Part shown: positions 37,986-46,544 of the stretch, in pieces | How positions within the stretch are numbered: the first letter of the stretch is position 1 | Layout of the letters: the number at the start of each line of letters is the position of its first letter | Source of the DNA: Streptomyces sp. NBC_01750 | GTDB lineage: Bacteria > Actinomycetota > Actinomycetes > Streptomycetales > Streptomycetaceae | Assembly: GCF_035918095.1 (NCBI RefSeq) | Contig: NZ_CP109137.1 | Location: forward strand, 6,884,001-6,948,000 | Direction: 5' to 3' | DNA length: 64,000 nucleotides | Made by a program: the position numbers and the translations under genes | The notes under the pieces: generated by a model | What the model saw: the letters and a program-made list of their open reading frames with translations, nothing else | Databases searched by the model: none | What the model was told of the DNA's origin: nothing

Positions 37986-38035
37986 ACAGAGCACGTACGC
38001 ATCACGAGCAACAGAGCACCTGCGCAGCACGAGCG
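37986..38035. repeat. Two imperfect 25-bp direct repeats upstream of the response regulator
   Basis: Units 37986-38010 and 38011-38035 match at about 21 of 25 positions; both begin ACAGAGCAC and end CACGAGC plus one base. They lie in the roughly 300-bp gene-free stretch between the response regulator and the DUF3000 gene. Confidence 0.65.
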
Positions 38036-38095
38036 ACAGGAGGACCGAGCGGTGACTCCGGGACCCAGTCTCGCGGGTCGCGCCCCGGTCCTGGA

Positions 38096-38767
38096 CTACG
38101 GCTGCTGCGGACCGCGCCGCTGCGGCAGCGACACCACGCCCGTCGCCGAGTCCGCCGCACCGGCCGACGACGGTGGCAGCCCGGCGACCTGACAGAGCAG
38201 ATCGCACCAGGCCGCGAAGTGTGCCGCCGAGTCCGGAACTCCGCCGGCACCTTCCCTCGGCGTCCACGAGGCCCGGATCTCGATCTGTGTGACCGGATGC
38301 CGGTCGGAGAGTCCACCGAAATAGTGAGACCCCGCGCGGGTGACGGTGCCGCTCGGTTCCCCGTACGACAGACCGCGCGCCTCCAGAGCACCCGTCAGCC
38401 ACGACCAGCAGACCTCGGGCAGCAGCGGATCGGCCGCCATCTCCGGCTCGAGTTCCGCGCGGACGAGGGTCACCAGCCGGAAGGTTCCCTGCCAGGCGTC
38501 ATGGCCGGCCGGATCGTGCAGCAGGACGAGCCGGCCGTCCGCCAGATCGTCGTCGCCGTCGACGACCGCCGCCTCCAGGGCGTACGCATGCGGAGCGAGG
38601 CGCTGCGGCGGGCGCGTCGGGTCCACCTCGATCTCGGGTCGCAGCCGTGTGGCCCGCAGCGCGTCGACCGCCTGCCGGAACGCGCGCGGGACAGTATTCC
38701 CCTCCGCGCCGTCCGTGTCGTCAGCGCCGTTGGAATGATCGGAAAAATGTCCCTGAGCCGCAGCCAT
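38096..38767 (-). CDS. DUF3000 family protein
   Basis: A 223-residue protein matching the actinobacterial DUF3000 family as I know it. There is a variable acidic N-terminus, then FRQAVDALRATRLRPEIEVDP, RLVLLHDPAGHDAWQGTFRLVTLVRAELE and a C-terminal cysteine/leucine-rich helix AAWCDLLCQVAGLP. No function is known. It is found next to hemE in many Streptomyces, here divergent with a 92-bp gap. ATG 38767 has no ribosome site, so it is probably leaderless. The open frame continues upstream over hemE in the opposite sense and is not used. Confidence 0.8.
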   Translation of the reverse strand: MAAAQGHFSDHSNGADDTDGAEGNTVPRAFRQAVDALRATRLRPEIEVDPTRPPQRLAPHAYALEAAVVDGDDDLADGRLVLLHDPAGHDAWQGTFRLVTLVRAELEPEMAADPLLPEVCWSWLTGALEARGLSYGEPSGTVTRAGSHYFGGLSDRHPVTQIEIRASWTPREGAGGVPDSAAHFAAWCDLLCQVAGLPPSSAGAADSATGVVSLPQRRGPQQP

Positions 38768-38859
38768 GCGGGGAAGAGTAGGCGGAACGGGGGCTTCGCG
38801 CAGGGAGGGACACCCGGCCCGGGGCGGCCACTTCAGGTGTACGTGCGAAGATTCTGGGC

Positions 38860-39963
38860 GTGAGTGCCAATGACCTTCCCTTGACTCGAGGCGCCGCCCG
38901 AGCCGGGGACACCCCCTCCTCGGGCCAGCCGACCAAGACGTACGACTCCGCTTTCCTGAAGGCGTGCCGCCGTGAGCCGGTGCCGCACACACCGGTCTGG
39001 TTCATGCGGCAGGCGGGGCGCTCACTGCCCGAGTACCTCAAGGTGCGCGAGGGCACTCAGATGCTCGAGTCGTGCATGCAGCCCGAACTGGTCACCGAGA
39101 TCACGCTGCAGCCGGTGCGTCGGCACAAGGTCGACGCCGCGATCTACTTCAGCGACATCGTCGTACCGCTCAAGGCAATCGGCATCGACCTCGACATCAA
39201 GCCGGGCGTCGGCCCGGTCATCGCCGAACCGATCCGCACCCGCGCGGACCTGGCGCGGCTGCGTGACCTCACGCCGGAGGACGTCCAGTACGTCACCGAG
39301 GCGATCGGGATGCTCACCGGCGAGCTCGGCCAGACTCCGCTCATCGGTTTCGCCGGTGCGCCCTTCACCCTCGCCAGCTATCTCGTCGAGGGCGGTCCCT
39401 CGCGCAACCACGAGCACACCAAGGCGCTGATGTACGGCGACCCGCAGCTGTGGGCCGACCTGCTGGACCGCCTCGCCGAGATCACCTCCGCCTTCCTCAA
39501 GGTGCAGATCGAGGCGGGCGCGAGCGCCGTGCAGCTCTTCGACTCGTGGGTGGGCGCGCTGGCCCCCGCCGACTACCGGCGCTCGGTGATGCCCGCCTCG
39601 ACAAAGGTCTTCGAAGCGGTGGCCCCGTACGGCGTCCCGCGCATCCACTTCGGCGTCGGCACCGGCGAACTCCTCGGCCTGATGGGCGAGGCGGGCGCGG
39701 ATGTCGTCGGCGTCGACTGGCGGGTCCCGCTGGACGAGGCAGCCCGCCGGGTCGGCCCGGGCAAGGCGCTCCAGGGCAACCTCGACCCCGCGGTCCTCTT
39801 CGCCACCCGGGAGGCGGTGGAGACGAAGACCCGCGAGGTCCTGGAGGCGGCGTCGGGCCTGGAGGGACATGTCTTCAACCTGGGCCACGGTGTGCTGCCG
39901 ACGACGGACCCGGACGCGCTGACGCGCCTCGTGGAGTACGTCCACGAGCAGACCGCCCGGTAG
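38860..39963 (+). CDS. hemE: Uroporphyrinogen decarboxylase
   Basis: A 367-residue enzyme that decarboxylates uroporphyrinogen III to coproporphyrinogen III in haem synthesis. The substrate-binding motif [16 protein letters not shown] is present, with [30 protein letters not shown] and [11 protein letters not shown]. The N-terminus has about 25 extra residues compared with most family members. The start is taken as GTG 38860. There is no clear ribosome site, and AAGATTCT just upstream could be a -10, so a leaderless mRNA is possible. It is followed by a hairpin and two microsatellites. Confidence 0.95.
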   Translation: MSANDLPLTRGAARAGDTPSSGQPTKTYDSAFLKACRREPVPHTPVWFMRQAGRSLPEYLKVREGTQMLESCMQPELVTEITLQPVRRHKVDAAIYFSDIVVPLKAIGIDLDIKPGVGPVIAEPIRTRADLARLRDLTPEDVQYVTEAIGMLTGELGQTPLIGFAGAPFTLASYLVEGGPSRNHEHTKALMYGDPQLWADLLDRLAEITSAFLKVQIEAGASAVQLFDSWVGALAPADYRRSVMPASTKVFEAVAPYGVPRIHFGVGTGELLGLMGEAGADVVGVDWRVPLDEAARRVGPGKALQGNLDPAVLFATREAVETKTREVLEAASGLEGHVFNLGHGVLPTTDPDALTRLVEYVHEQTAR

Positions 39964-39983
39964 GGCGTGTTGTAGAAGTCCCT

Positions 39984-40006
39984 CCCCCCGGACGCGGTCC
40001 GGGGGG
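39984..40006 (+). terminator. Terminator after hemE
   Basis: Perfect 10-bp arms (39984-39993 and 39997-40006) around GCG, 20 bp after the hemE stop. Confidence 0.75.
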
Positions 40007-40045
40007 ACCCCAGCCCCGCGACCCCTGGCGCGCACACTCATGATG

Positions 40046-40085
40046 TTGATTGCTTGATTGCTTGATTGCTTGATTGCTTGATTGC
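40046..40085. repeat. Microsatellite of five 8-bp units
   Basis: TTGATTGC is repeated five times without error. It is AT-richer than anything around it and lies between convergent genes (hemE and an oxidoreductase). Confidence 0.95.
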
Positions 40086-40113
40086 TCGGGGCTCGGGGCT
40101 CGGGGCTCGGGGT
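40086..40113. repeat. Microsatellite of four 7-bp units directly abutting the 8-bp array
   Basis: TCGGGGC is repeated three times and then once with a final T. It starts at the base after the preceding 8-bp array. Confidence 0.92.
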
Positions 40114-40131
40114 CCGGGGCGGAGCCCTGGG

Positions 40132-41508
40132 TCATCCCGCCTCGCGGACGGCGGACACCGCCTTGCGCGCCGCCACCAGGACCGGGTCCCAGACCGGGGA
40201 GAACGGCGGGGCGTAGCCGAGGTCCAGGGACGTCATCCGTTCCACCGTCATCCCTGCGGTCAGCGCCACCGCCGCGATGTCCACGCGCTTCGCCGCGCCC
40301 TCGCCGCCGACGATCTGGACGCCGAGCAGGCGGCCCGTACGGCGTTCCGCGAGCATCTTCACCGTCATCACGGCGGCTCCCGGGTAGTAGCCGGCGCTGT
40401 TCGTCGACTCGATCGTGGTGGTGACGTACTGCAGGCCCACCGCGCGGGCGTCCTTCTCGCGCAGGCCGGTGCGTGCGATCTCCAGGTCGCAGACCTTGCT
40501 GACGGCCGTGCCGACGACACCCGGGAACGTTCCGTAACCGCCGCCCACGTTGGAGCCGATGATCTGGCCGTGCTTGTTCGCGTGCGTGCCCAGTGCGATA
40601 TGGCGTTCGCGGCCCGAGACCAGGTCGAGGACCTCCACACAGTCGCCGCCCGCCCAGATGTTCTGGTGGCCGCGCACCCGCATCGCCAGATCGGTGAGCA
40701 GGCCGCCGTACACACCGAGCGGCAGGCCCGCGGCGCGGGCGAGCGTCGTCTCCGGCTCGACGCCGATGCCGAGGACCACCACATCCGCCGGGTACGAGGC
40801 GGACTCCGTGGCGACCGCCGACACCCGGCCGTCCTCGCCCGTGAGGACCTTGGTGACCGCCGCACCTGTCACGGTCGTGATGCCCAGACCGTCCATCGCC
40901 TCGTGGACCAGGCGGCCCATGTCCGGGTCGAGCGTGGCCATCGGCTGCTCGCCGCGGTTGAGGACGGTCACCTCGTAGCCGCGTTTCAGCAGTGCCTCCG
41001 CCATCTCGACGCCGATGTAGCCGGCACCCACGACGACCGCGCGACGACCGCTCGTAGCGGCGAGAGTGTCCAGCAGTGCCTGGCCGTCGTCGAGGGTCTG
41101 CACCCCGTGGACTCCCGGTGCGTCGATGCCCGGCAGCGCGGGACGGGTCGGACGCGCGCCGGTCGCGATGACCAGCTTGTCGAAGCCCGTCCAGGAATCG
41201 GTGCCGGCTTCGAGGTCGCGGGTGCGCACACGCTGCCCGGCGACGTCGATCTCCGTTACCTCCGTACGCATCCGCAGCTCGATTCCGCGTGCACGGTGCT
41301 CGTCAGGTGTACGGGCGATCAGATGGTCGCGCTCCGGCACATCACCGCTGACCCAGTACGGAATCCCGCAGGCCGAGTACGAGCTGAAGTGCCCGCGCTC
41401 GAACGCGACGATCTCCAGTTCCTCCCGGCCCTTGAGCCTGCGTGCCTGCGATGCGGCGGACATGCCCGCCGCATCGCCTCCGATGACCACCAGTCGCTCC
41501 GCTGCCAT
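40132..41508 (-). CDS. FAD-dependent pyridine nucleotide-disulfide oxidoreductase (CoA-disulfide reductase/NADH oxidase type)
   Basis: A 458-residue flavoprotein. It has the FAD-binding LVVIGGDAAGMSAASQARR, the NAD(P)-binding VVVGAGYIGVEMAEALLKRG, and the C-terminal FAD contact NIWAGGDCVEV. Cys47 in SYSACGIPYWVSG is the single redox cysteine that defines the CoA-disulfide reductase, NADH oxidase and NADH peroxidase group. It probably reduces a disulfide, persulfide or oxygen with NAD(P)H; which one is not resolved. ATG 41508 is preferred over the in-frame GTG 41517. It converges with hemE across two microsatellites. Confidence 0.87.
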   Translation of the reverse strand: MAAERLVVIGGDAAGMSAASQARRLKGREELEIVAFERGHFSSYSACGIPYWVSGDVPERDHLIARTPDEHRARGIELRMRTEVTEIDVAGQRVRTRDLEAGTDSWTGFDKLVIATGARPTRPALPGIDAPGVHGVQTLDDGQALLDTLAATSGRRAVVVGAGYIGVEMAEALLKRGYEVTVLNRGEQPMATLDPDMGRLVHEAMDGLGITTVTGAAVTKVLTGEDGRVSAVATESASYPADVVVLGIGVEPETTLARAAGLPLGVYGGLLTDLAMRVRGHQNIWAGGDCVEVLDLVSGRERHIALGTHANKHGQIIGSNVGGGYGTFPGVVGTAVSKVCDLEIARTGLREKDARAVGLQYVTTTIESTNSAGYYPGAAVMTVKMLAERRTGRLLGVQIVGGEGAAKRVDIAAVALTAGMTVERMTSLDLGYAPPFSPVWDPVLVAARKAVSAVREAG

Positions 41509-41536
41509 GGAGAACACGCTACGGGGGAGCGGCGGT

Positions 41537-42469
41537 TCAGTCCTGGCCGGGCCCGTGCACGGGCAGCGGCGCCGGCTGCGGGGTCTCCGGCGTGGGGCGC
41601 TTCGGCAGACGGGGCCGTATCACCCAGCGCCACACGGCGTACAGCAGAGCGAACGCCGCGACCCATGGAGCGACCGCCGCGATCGCGATCCCGATCCACA
41701 GCGCCGCCGTCACCAGCGCGTGCCAGCCGCCGCCGAGCGCGTCCAGGAAGCCGGGGCCGTCGTCCTCCGCCTTCTGCCCCTTGTTCTCGTTCTCGGAGAG
41801 CGACAGGGTGATGGTGGCCAGCGTCGTACGGTCCCTGAGGGCGGCCTGCTGGGCTAGCAGCGACTCCAACTCCGCCTGTCGGCTGCTCAGTTGCCCCTCG
41901 AGCGTGACCACGTCGCTGAGCTTGTCGGCCCGGTCCATCAGCGCCCGTACGCGGTTCACGCTGGCCCGCTGCGTCGCTATGCGGCTCTCGACGTCGACGA
42001 CCTGGTCGGTCACGTCCTTGGCGTCGGCCTTGCGGGAGAGCAGCTTTCCCGCTCCGGCGAGCTCGGCGAGGACCGCGTCATACTTCTCCTGCGGGACGCG
42101 CAGGACGACGTGCGAGGTCACATGGGTGTCGTCGATCCGTTCGGTGGTCTCGCCTGCGACATGGCCGCCGGCGTTCTCGGCCGTCCTGCGGGCCGCGGCG
42201 AGCGCCTTGGGGGCGTCCTTGACCTCCACATCGAGCTCGGCCGTGCGGATGATGTGGGCCGGAGCCAGGGAGACCGGCCGCTTCGGCGGCGCGTTCCGGG
42301 CGCCGGGCACCGACTCGTCGGCCTGATAGCCGCCGCCCTTCGCGTCCCCCGCCGCGGGCTTCGCCGCCGACGTGTCGTCCTGGGCGGATCCGGCGTCGGC
42401 CCCACTGCACCCCGCGAGGGCGAGTGAAGCGGTGAGAAACAGTGCCGCGACCGTACGACGTGCACGCAT
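41537..42469 (-). CDS. DUF4349 lipoprotein with C-terminal membrane segment
   Basis: A 310-residue protein. A signal peptide ends in LAGC with Cys21 as the lipidation site. A DUF4349 domain (about 70-235) follows, including a long coiled coil (QVVDVESRIATQRASVNRVRALM). A transmembrane helix lies near 250-280, and a basic, proline-rich cytoplasmic tail ends the protein. The family has no defined biochemical role; it looks like an envelope-anchored structural protein. It lies 28 bp upstream of the oxidoreductase gene on the same strand and may share a transcript with it. Confidence 0.83.
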   Translation of the reverse strand: MRARRTVAALFLTASLALAGCSGADAGSAQDDTSAAKPAAGDAKGGGYQADESVPGARNAPPKRPVSLAPAHIIRTAELDVEVKDAPKALAAARRTAENAGGHVAGETTERIDDTHVTSHVVLRVPQEKYDAVLAELAGAGKLLSRKADAKDVTDQVVDVESRIATQRASVNRVRALMDRADKLSDVVTLEGQLSSRQAELESLLAQQAALRDRTTLATITLSLSENENKGQKAEDDGPGFLDALGGGWHALVTAALWIGIAIAAVAPWVAAFALLYAVWRWVIRPRLPKRPTPETPQPAPLPVHGPGQD

Positions 42470-42596
42470 ACAGGCCCCCCGGGGACAGGTGGTGAGTGTC
42501 GCCGGTTCGACGTTCGATGCCGCGCCGGGGGTTGCCCCTTTCCGGTCCCGAAGCGGTCACGGTCAGGACTCGTTACGGGTCTGAGAGAGTTGCTTC

Positions 42597-44024
42597 ATGA
42601 ACGCGCACACACATACGGGTCATGTCGTCGTCATCGGAGGCGGCATCGCCGGCCTCGCGGCCGCGCACCGGCTGCTCGACTCCGGTGTGCGCGTCACCCT
42701 CCTCGAGGCCACCGACCGGCTCGGCGGCAAGCTGCAGACCGGCGAGATCGAGGGTGCCCCCGTCGATCTCGGCGCCGAGTCGATGCTCGCCCGCCGCCCC
42801 GAAGCCGTCGAACTGGCCCGCGCCGTCGGCCTCGCCGACCGGCTCAGGCCGCCCGCCACCTCCACCGCCTGCGTCTGGACCCGCGACGCGCTGCGCCCGA
42901 TGCCCAAGGGCCATGTGATGGGCGTGCCGGGCGACCCGGCGGCGCTCGCGGGACTGCTCTCCGCGGACAGCATCGCCCGTATCGAGCGGGAACCGGACCT
43001 GGCGCCCGTGGAGCTCGGCGACGATGTCGCCGTCGGCGCGTACGTCGCCGAACGCCTCGGCCGCGAAGTCGTGGACCGGCTGGTCGAACCGCTGCTCGGC
43101 GGCGTGTACGCGGGAGACGCGTACCGCATCTCGATGCGCGCCGCAGTCCCACAGCTCTTCGAGGCGGCGAAGACCCATGAATCGCTGCTCGCTGCCGTAC
43201 GGGACATCCAGGCGAAGGCAGCGCAGCAGCATTCAGCCGGCCCGGTGTTCATGGGCATCGACGGCGGCGTGGGGCAGCTGCCGCCCGCCGTCGCCGACGC
43301 CGTGCGCGCGCAGGGCGGCGAGATCCTCATGGAGACGCCCGTCCTCGGGATGACCCGCACTGCCGAGGGCTGGCAGATCCGCACCGACCAGCGGCTCATC
43401 GCCGCCGACGGTGTGGTGCTCGCGACCCCCGCCTGGTCCGCGGCCGCGCTGCTCGCCGCCGAGTCACCGGCGGCCGCCGCGGAGCTCGGTCAGGTCGAGT
43501 ACGCCTCCATGGCCCTGGTCACCATGGCCTTCCGCCGTGCGGACCTGGCCGGGCTGCCGGAGATCAGCGGTTTCCTGGTGCCGCCCGTCGACGGCCGCAC
43601 CATCAAGGCGTCCACCTTCTCCACCCGCAAGTGGGCGTGGGCCGACGAGAGTTCCCCCGACCTCTTCGTGCTGCGCACCTCCATCGGGCGGTACGGCGAG
43701 GAGGAGCATCTGCACCGCGAGGACGCCGAACTCGTCGGCGTATCGCTGCGCGACCTCGGTGAGGCGACAGGACTCGCCGCCGGACCGGTGGCCACCGAGG
43801 TGACCCGGTGGATCGGCGGACTGCCGCAGTACCCCGTCGGGCATCTCGCGCGCGTCGCCCGGATCCGCGACGAGGTCGCCAAGCTGCCGGGGCTCAGGGT
43901 CTGCGGCGCGGCGTACGACGGCGTCGGCATCCCCGCCTGCATCGCCGGCGCGCAGCGCGCGGCCGACGAGATCATCGCCACGTCCACCCTGGTGCGAGGC
44001 ACCGGGGACGACGCGGGAGAATAG
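42597..44024 (+). CDS. hemG: Coproporphyrinogen III oxidase / protoporphyrinogen oxidase-type flavoprotein
   Basis: A 475-residue flavoenzyme with the FAD-binding [18 protein letters not shown] at the start and a C-terminal [20 protein letters not shown]. It has the length and sequence of actinobacterial HemY/HemG/CgoX. In organisms with HemQ, this enzyme is understood to oxidise coproporphyrinogen III to coproporphyrin III rather than to make protoporphyrin. HemQ is encoded 4 nt downstream, so the coproporphyrin role is the better assignment. The start ATG 42597 has a weak GAGAG 7 nt upstream. It corresponds to SCO6041. Confidence 0.93.
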   Translation: MNAHTHTGHVVVIGGGIAGLAAAHRLLDSGVRVTLLEATDRLGGKLQTGEIEGAPVDLGAESMLARRPEAVELARAVGLADRLRPPATSTACVWTRDALRPMPKGHVMGVPGDPAALAGLLSADSIARIEREPDLAPVELGDDVAVGAYVAERLGREVVDRLVEPLLGGVYAGDAYRISMRAAVPQLFEAAKTHESLLAAVRDIQAKAAQQHSAGPVFMGIDGGVGQLPPAVADAVRAQGGEILMETPVLGMTRTAEGWQIRTDQRLIAADGVVLATPAWSAAALLAAESPAAAAELGQVEYASMALVTMAFRRADLAGLPEISGFLVPPVDGRTIKASTFSTRKWAWADESSPDLFVLRTSIGRYGEEEHLHREDAELVGVSLRDLGEATGLAAGPVATEVTRWIGGLPQYPVGHLARVARIRDEVAKLPGLRVCGAAYDGVGIPACIAGAQRAADEIIATSTLVRGTGDDAGE

Positions 44025-44028
44025 CCAC

Positions 44029-44742
44029 ATGACTGCACCGGAAAAGATTCCCAACGCGGGGAAGAAGGCGAAGGACCTCAACGAGGTCGTCCGCTACACC
44101 CTGTGGTCCGTCTTCAAGCTGCGCGATCTCCTCCCCGAGGACCGCGCCGGCTACGCCGACGAGGTCCAGGAGCTGTTCGACCAGCTCGCCGCGAAGGACA
44201 TCACCGTGCGTGGCACGTACGACGTGTCCGGTCTGCGTGCCGACGCGGACGTCATGATCTGGTGGCACGCGGAGACCGCGGACGAGCTCCAGGCGGCGTA
44301 CAACCTCTTCCGGCGCACCAAGCTGGGCCGCGCGCTCGAGCCGGTCTGGTCGAACATGGCGCTGCACCGTCCCGCCGAGTTCAACAAGTCGCACATCCCG
44401 GCCTTCCTGGCGGACGAGACGCCGCGCGACTACATCAGCGTCTACCCCTTCGTGCGCTCCTACGACTGGTACCTGCTGCCGGACGAGGACCGTCGCCGGA
44501 TGCTCGCCGATCACGGCAAGATGGCCCGCGGCTTCCCCGACGTGCGCGCCAACACGGTCGCGTCGTTCTCGCTCGGTGACTACGAGTGGATCCTGGCCTT
44601 CGAGGCCGACGAGCTGTACCGCATCGTCGACCTGATGCGTCATCTGCGCGCCTCCGAGGCGCGGATGCACGTCCGTGAAGAGGTGCCGTTCTACACCGGC
44701 CGCCGCAAGTCCGTCGCCGATCTGGTGGCCGGACTCGCCTGA
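44029..44742 (+). CDS. hemQ: Coproheme decarboxylase (HemQ/ChdC)
   Basis: A 237-residue member of the chlorite-dismutase-like family that oxidatively decarboxylates iron-coproporphyrin to haem b with peroxide, the last step of the coproporphyrin-dependent pathway. Tyr139 in SVYPFVRS is at the catalytic tyrosine position, and His162 in [12 protein letters not shown] fits the proximal haem ligand. Actinobacterial HemQ features are kept, including [20 protein letters not shown]. The gene begins 4 nt after hemG, indicating one operon. A hairpin immediately downstream ends the transcript. Confidence 0.95.
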   Translation: MTAPEKIPNAGKKAKDLNEVVRYTLWSVFKLRDLLPEDRAGYADEVQELFDQLAAKDITVRGTYDVSGLRADADVMIWWHAETADELQAAYNLFRRTKLGRALEPVWSNMALHRPAEFNKSHIPAFLADETPRDYISVYPFVRSYDWYLLPDEDRRRMLADHGKMARGFPDVRANTVASFSLGDYEWILAFEADELYRIVDLMRHLRASEARMHVREEVPFYTGRRKSVADLVAGLA

Positions 44743-44751
44743 AAAACATGG

Positions 44752-44782
44752 TGGCCGGGCCCGCGCGGAGCGGGCCCGGCCA
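44752..44782. terminator. Bidirectional terminator between hemQ and the peptidase gene
   Basis: Perfect 13-bp arms (44752-44764 and 44770-44782) around GCGGA, 9 bp after the hemQ stop and 16 bp from the end of the convergent peptidase gene. AAAAA on the left gives a T-tract in the minus direction. Confidence 0.88.
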
Positions 44783-44798
44783 TCCCCGACCCGGAAGA

Positions 44799-46445
44799 TC
44801 AGACGGTGTGCGGCAGCCTGGGGCTCGCCGCTCTCCGGTCCAGCGACACCGGGTCCGGCTCCGGGTGCGGCGCGCACGCAGCGCGCCGCACCGGCGTCAT
44901 CCCGTGCAGCAGATAGTCCTCCAGATAGCCGTTGACGCACTCGTTGCTGCCGCCGCCGATGCCGTGCGTACCGGCGTCCTCCTCCGTGATCAGCACGGAA
45001 CCCGTCAGCCGCCGCGCCAGCTCACGCGCCCCCTCGTACGGCGTCGCCGCGTCCCGCTCCGCCGCCAGGATCAGCACCGGAGGCAGCTCGCCGGGCCTGG
45101 TGCGCACCTCCAGCGGCTGTTGCCGCGGGGCCGGCCAGTAGGCGCACGGCAGATTCATCCAGACGTTGTCCCAGGTCTCGAACGGTGCCATGAGCGCCAG
45201 CGCGCTGTTGTCGCGGTCCCACACCTCCCAGTCCGTCGGCCAAGGGGCGTCGTTGCACTCGACGGCCGTGTAGACGGCTTTGCCGTTCTCCGCCTCCCGC
45301 GCCTCGGCCGGCTCCGGCGCCGCCTGGTCGATCAGCGGCTTCGCATTGCCCTTCAGATACTCGGACAGCGCTTCGGCGCGCTCCGTCCAGTAGTCGTCGT
45401 AGTAACCGACCCCGAGGAACGCCTGGTGCAGCTCGCCGGGGCCGACCTTGCCGCCCGCAGGCTCTTCGGCGAGCCGGGTACGCACCTGGTCGTACGTGTG
45501 CGCCACCGCCTCGGGTGTGGCGCCCAGGTGGTACGTCTTCTCGTGCTTGGCGACCCAGGCGCGGAAGTCCGCCCAACGGCTCTCGAAAGCGAACGACTGG
45601 TCGAGATTGCTGCGGTACCAGATCTGGTTCGTGGCCGGGTTGACCGCCGAGTCGAAGACCATGCGGCGGACATGGGACGGGAAGAGGGTTGCGTACAGCG
45701 CGCCGAAGTAGGTGCCGTACGAGGCGCCCATGAAGGTCAGCCTCCGCTCGCCGAGCGCCGCCCGCAGCACATCCAGGTCAAGGGCGTTGTTGAGCGAGGT
45801 GTAGTGCCGCAGCGCAGGTCCGGCGTTCTGTGCGCAGCCCTGCGCGTACGCCTTCGCCTGCGCGATCCGCTCCTGCTTGTACGAGGGGGAGGGGTGGACC
45901 GGAGCCAGGGTCGGCGCCTTGACGAAGTCGGCCGGGGCCACGCAGGAGAGCGGCGCGGAGCGGCCGACACCGCGCGGGGAGTAGCCGACGATGTCGTACG
46001 CGCGGGCGATCCCCTCCCACTCGGGGAGCGCGGCGGCCATCGGGAAGTACATGCTGGAGGCGCCGGGACCGCCGGGGTTGTAGACGAACGCGCCCTGGTA
46101 CTCGGCCGGCCCGCCGGTCGCCCTCCCGCGGCTGACGGTCAGCTCGATCTGCCGGCCGAAGGGCTCGGCGTAGTCGAGCGGGACCCTCACCGTGCCGCAC
46201 TGGATCGAATCGGGCAGCTTCTCGGCCTTGGGGCAGCGGCCGAAGGCGATGCCCGCCGCGGCGGCGCGCGCGGCCGCGACGGCCGTGCCGTACGTCGCGG
46301 CCGCGCGCGCCGCCGCGGGGGAGTCGGCCGTGCCGTGCGACGCGGCGGAGTCGGTGGTCGCACCACCGGCGGGAGCGACGACGAGCGCGGACAGGACCAA
46401 GGAACCGAGGCTCGTCACGGCCCCGTACTTCGCAGCTGCTCTCAT
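44799..46445 (-). CDS. Secreted alpha/beta-hydrolase peptidase (tripeptidyl aminopeptidase/SlpD-E type)
   Basis: A 548-residue exported serine peptidase. A signal peptide is present (KYGAVTSLGSLVLSALVVAPAGGA), followed by an alanine-rich stretch, then an alpha/beta hydrolase with the oxyanion region YNPGGPGAS. Ser242 is the nucleophile (MGASYGTYFG). The acid lies in LAAERDAATPYEGAR and the histidine in AGTHGIGGGSNECVN, and a C-terminal TAP-like domain completes it. Relatives in Streptomyces release tripeptides from protein N-termini outside the cell. ATG 46445 follows AAGGGAA; the frame extends 27 codons further without a ribosome site. Confidence 0.9.
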   Translation of the reverse strand: MRAAAKYGAVTSLGSLVLSALVVAPAGGATTDSAASHGTADSPAAARAAATYGTAVAAARAAAAGIAFGRCPKAEKLPDSIQCGTVRVPLDYAEPFGRQIELTVSRGRATGGPAEYQGAFVYNPGGPGASSMYFPMAAALPEWEGIARAYDIVGYSPRGVGRSAPLSCVAPADFVKAPTLAPVHPSPSYKQERIAQAKAYAQGCAQNAGPALRHYTSLNNALDLDVLRAALGERRLTFMGASYGTYFGALYATLFPSHVRRMVFDSAVNPATNQIWYRSNLDQSFAFESRWADFRAWVAKHEKTYHLGATPEAVAHTYDQVRTRLAEEPAGGKVGPGELHQAFLGVGYYDDYWTERAEALSEYLKGNAKPLIDQAAPEPAEAREAENGKAVYTAVECNDAPWPTDWEVWDRDNSALALMAPFETWDNVWMNLPCAYWPAPRQQPLEVRTRPGELPPVLILAAERDAATPYEGARELARRLTGSVLITEEDAGTHGIGGGSNECVNGYLEDYLLHGMTPVRRAACAPHPEPDPVSLDRRAASPRLPHTV

Positions 46446-46544
46446 CGCGTTCCCTTCGTGCGGACGGCGGCCGGGGCCACGGGACGAAAGGGGATCCTTG
46501 GCGGCACGACCAACGATGTAAAGCACCGATGTCCGGTGTCGGGG

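Noticed and set aside
37932..38192. 86-codon plus-strand frame between the response regulator and DUF3000 gene
   Set aside because: It runs into the 3' end of the DUF3000 gene in antisense, has no ribosome site and no recognisable domain; its middle is the 25-bp direct repeat.
40046..40113. CRISPR or attachment site
   Set aside because: Simple head-to-tail microsatellites with no spacers; no integrase or tRNA nearby.
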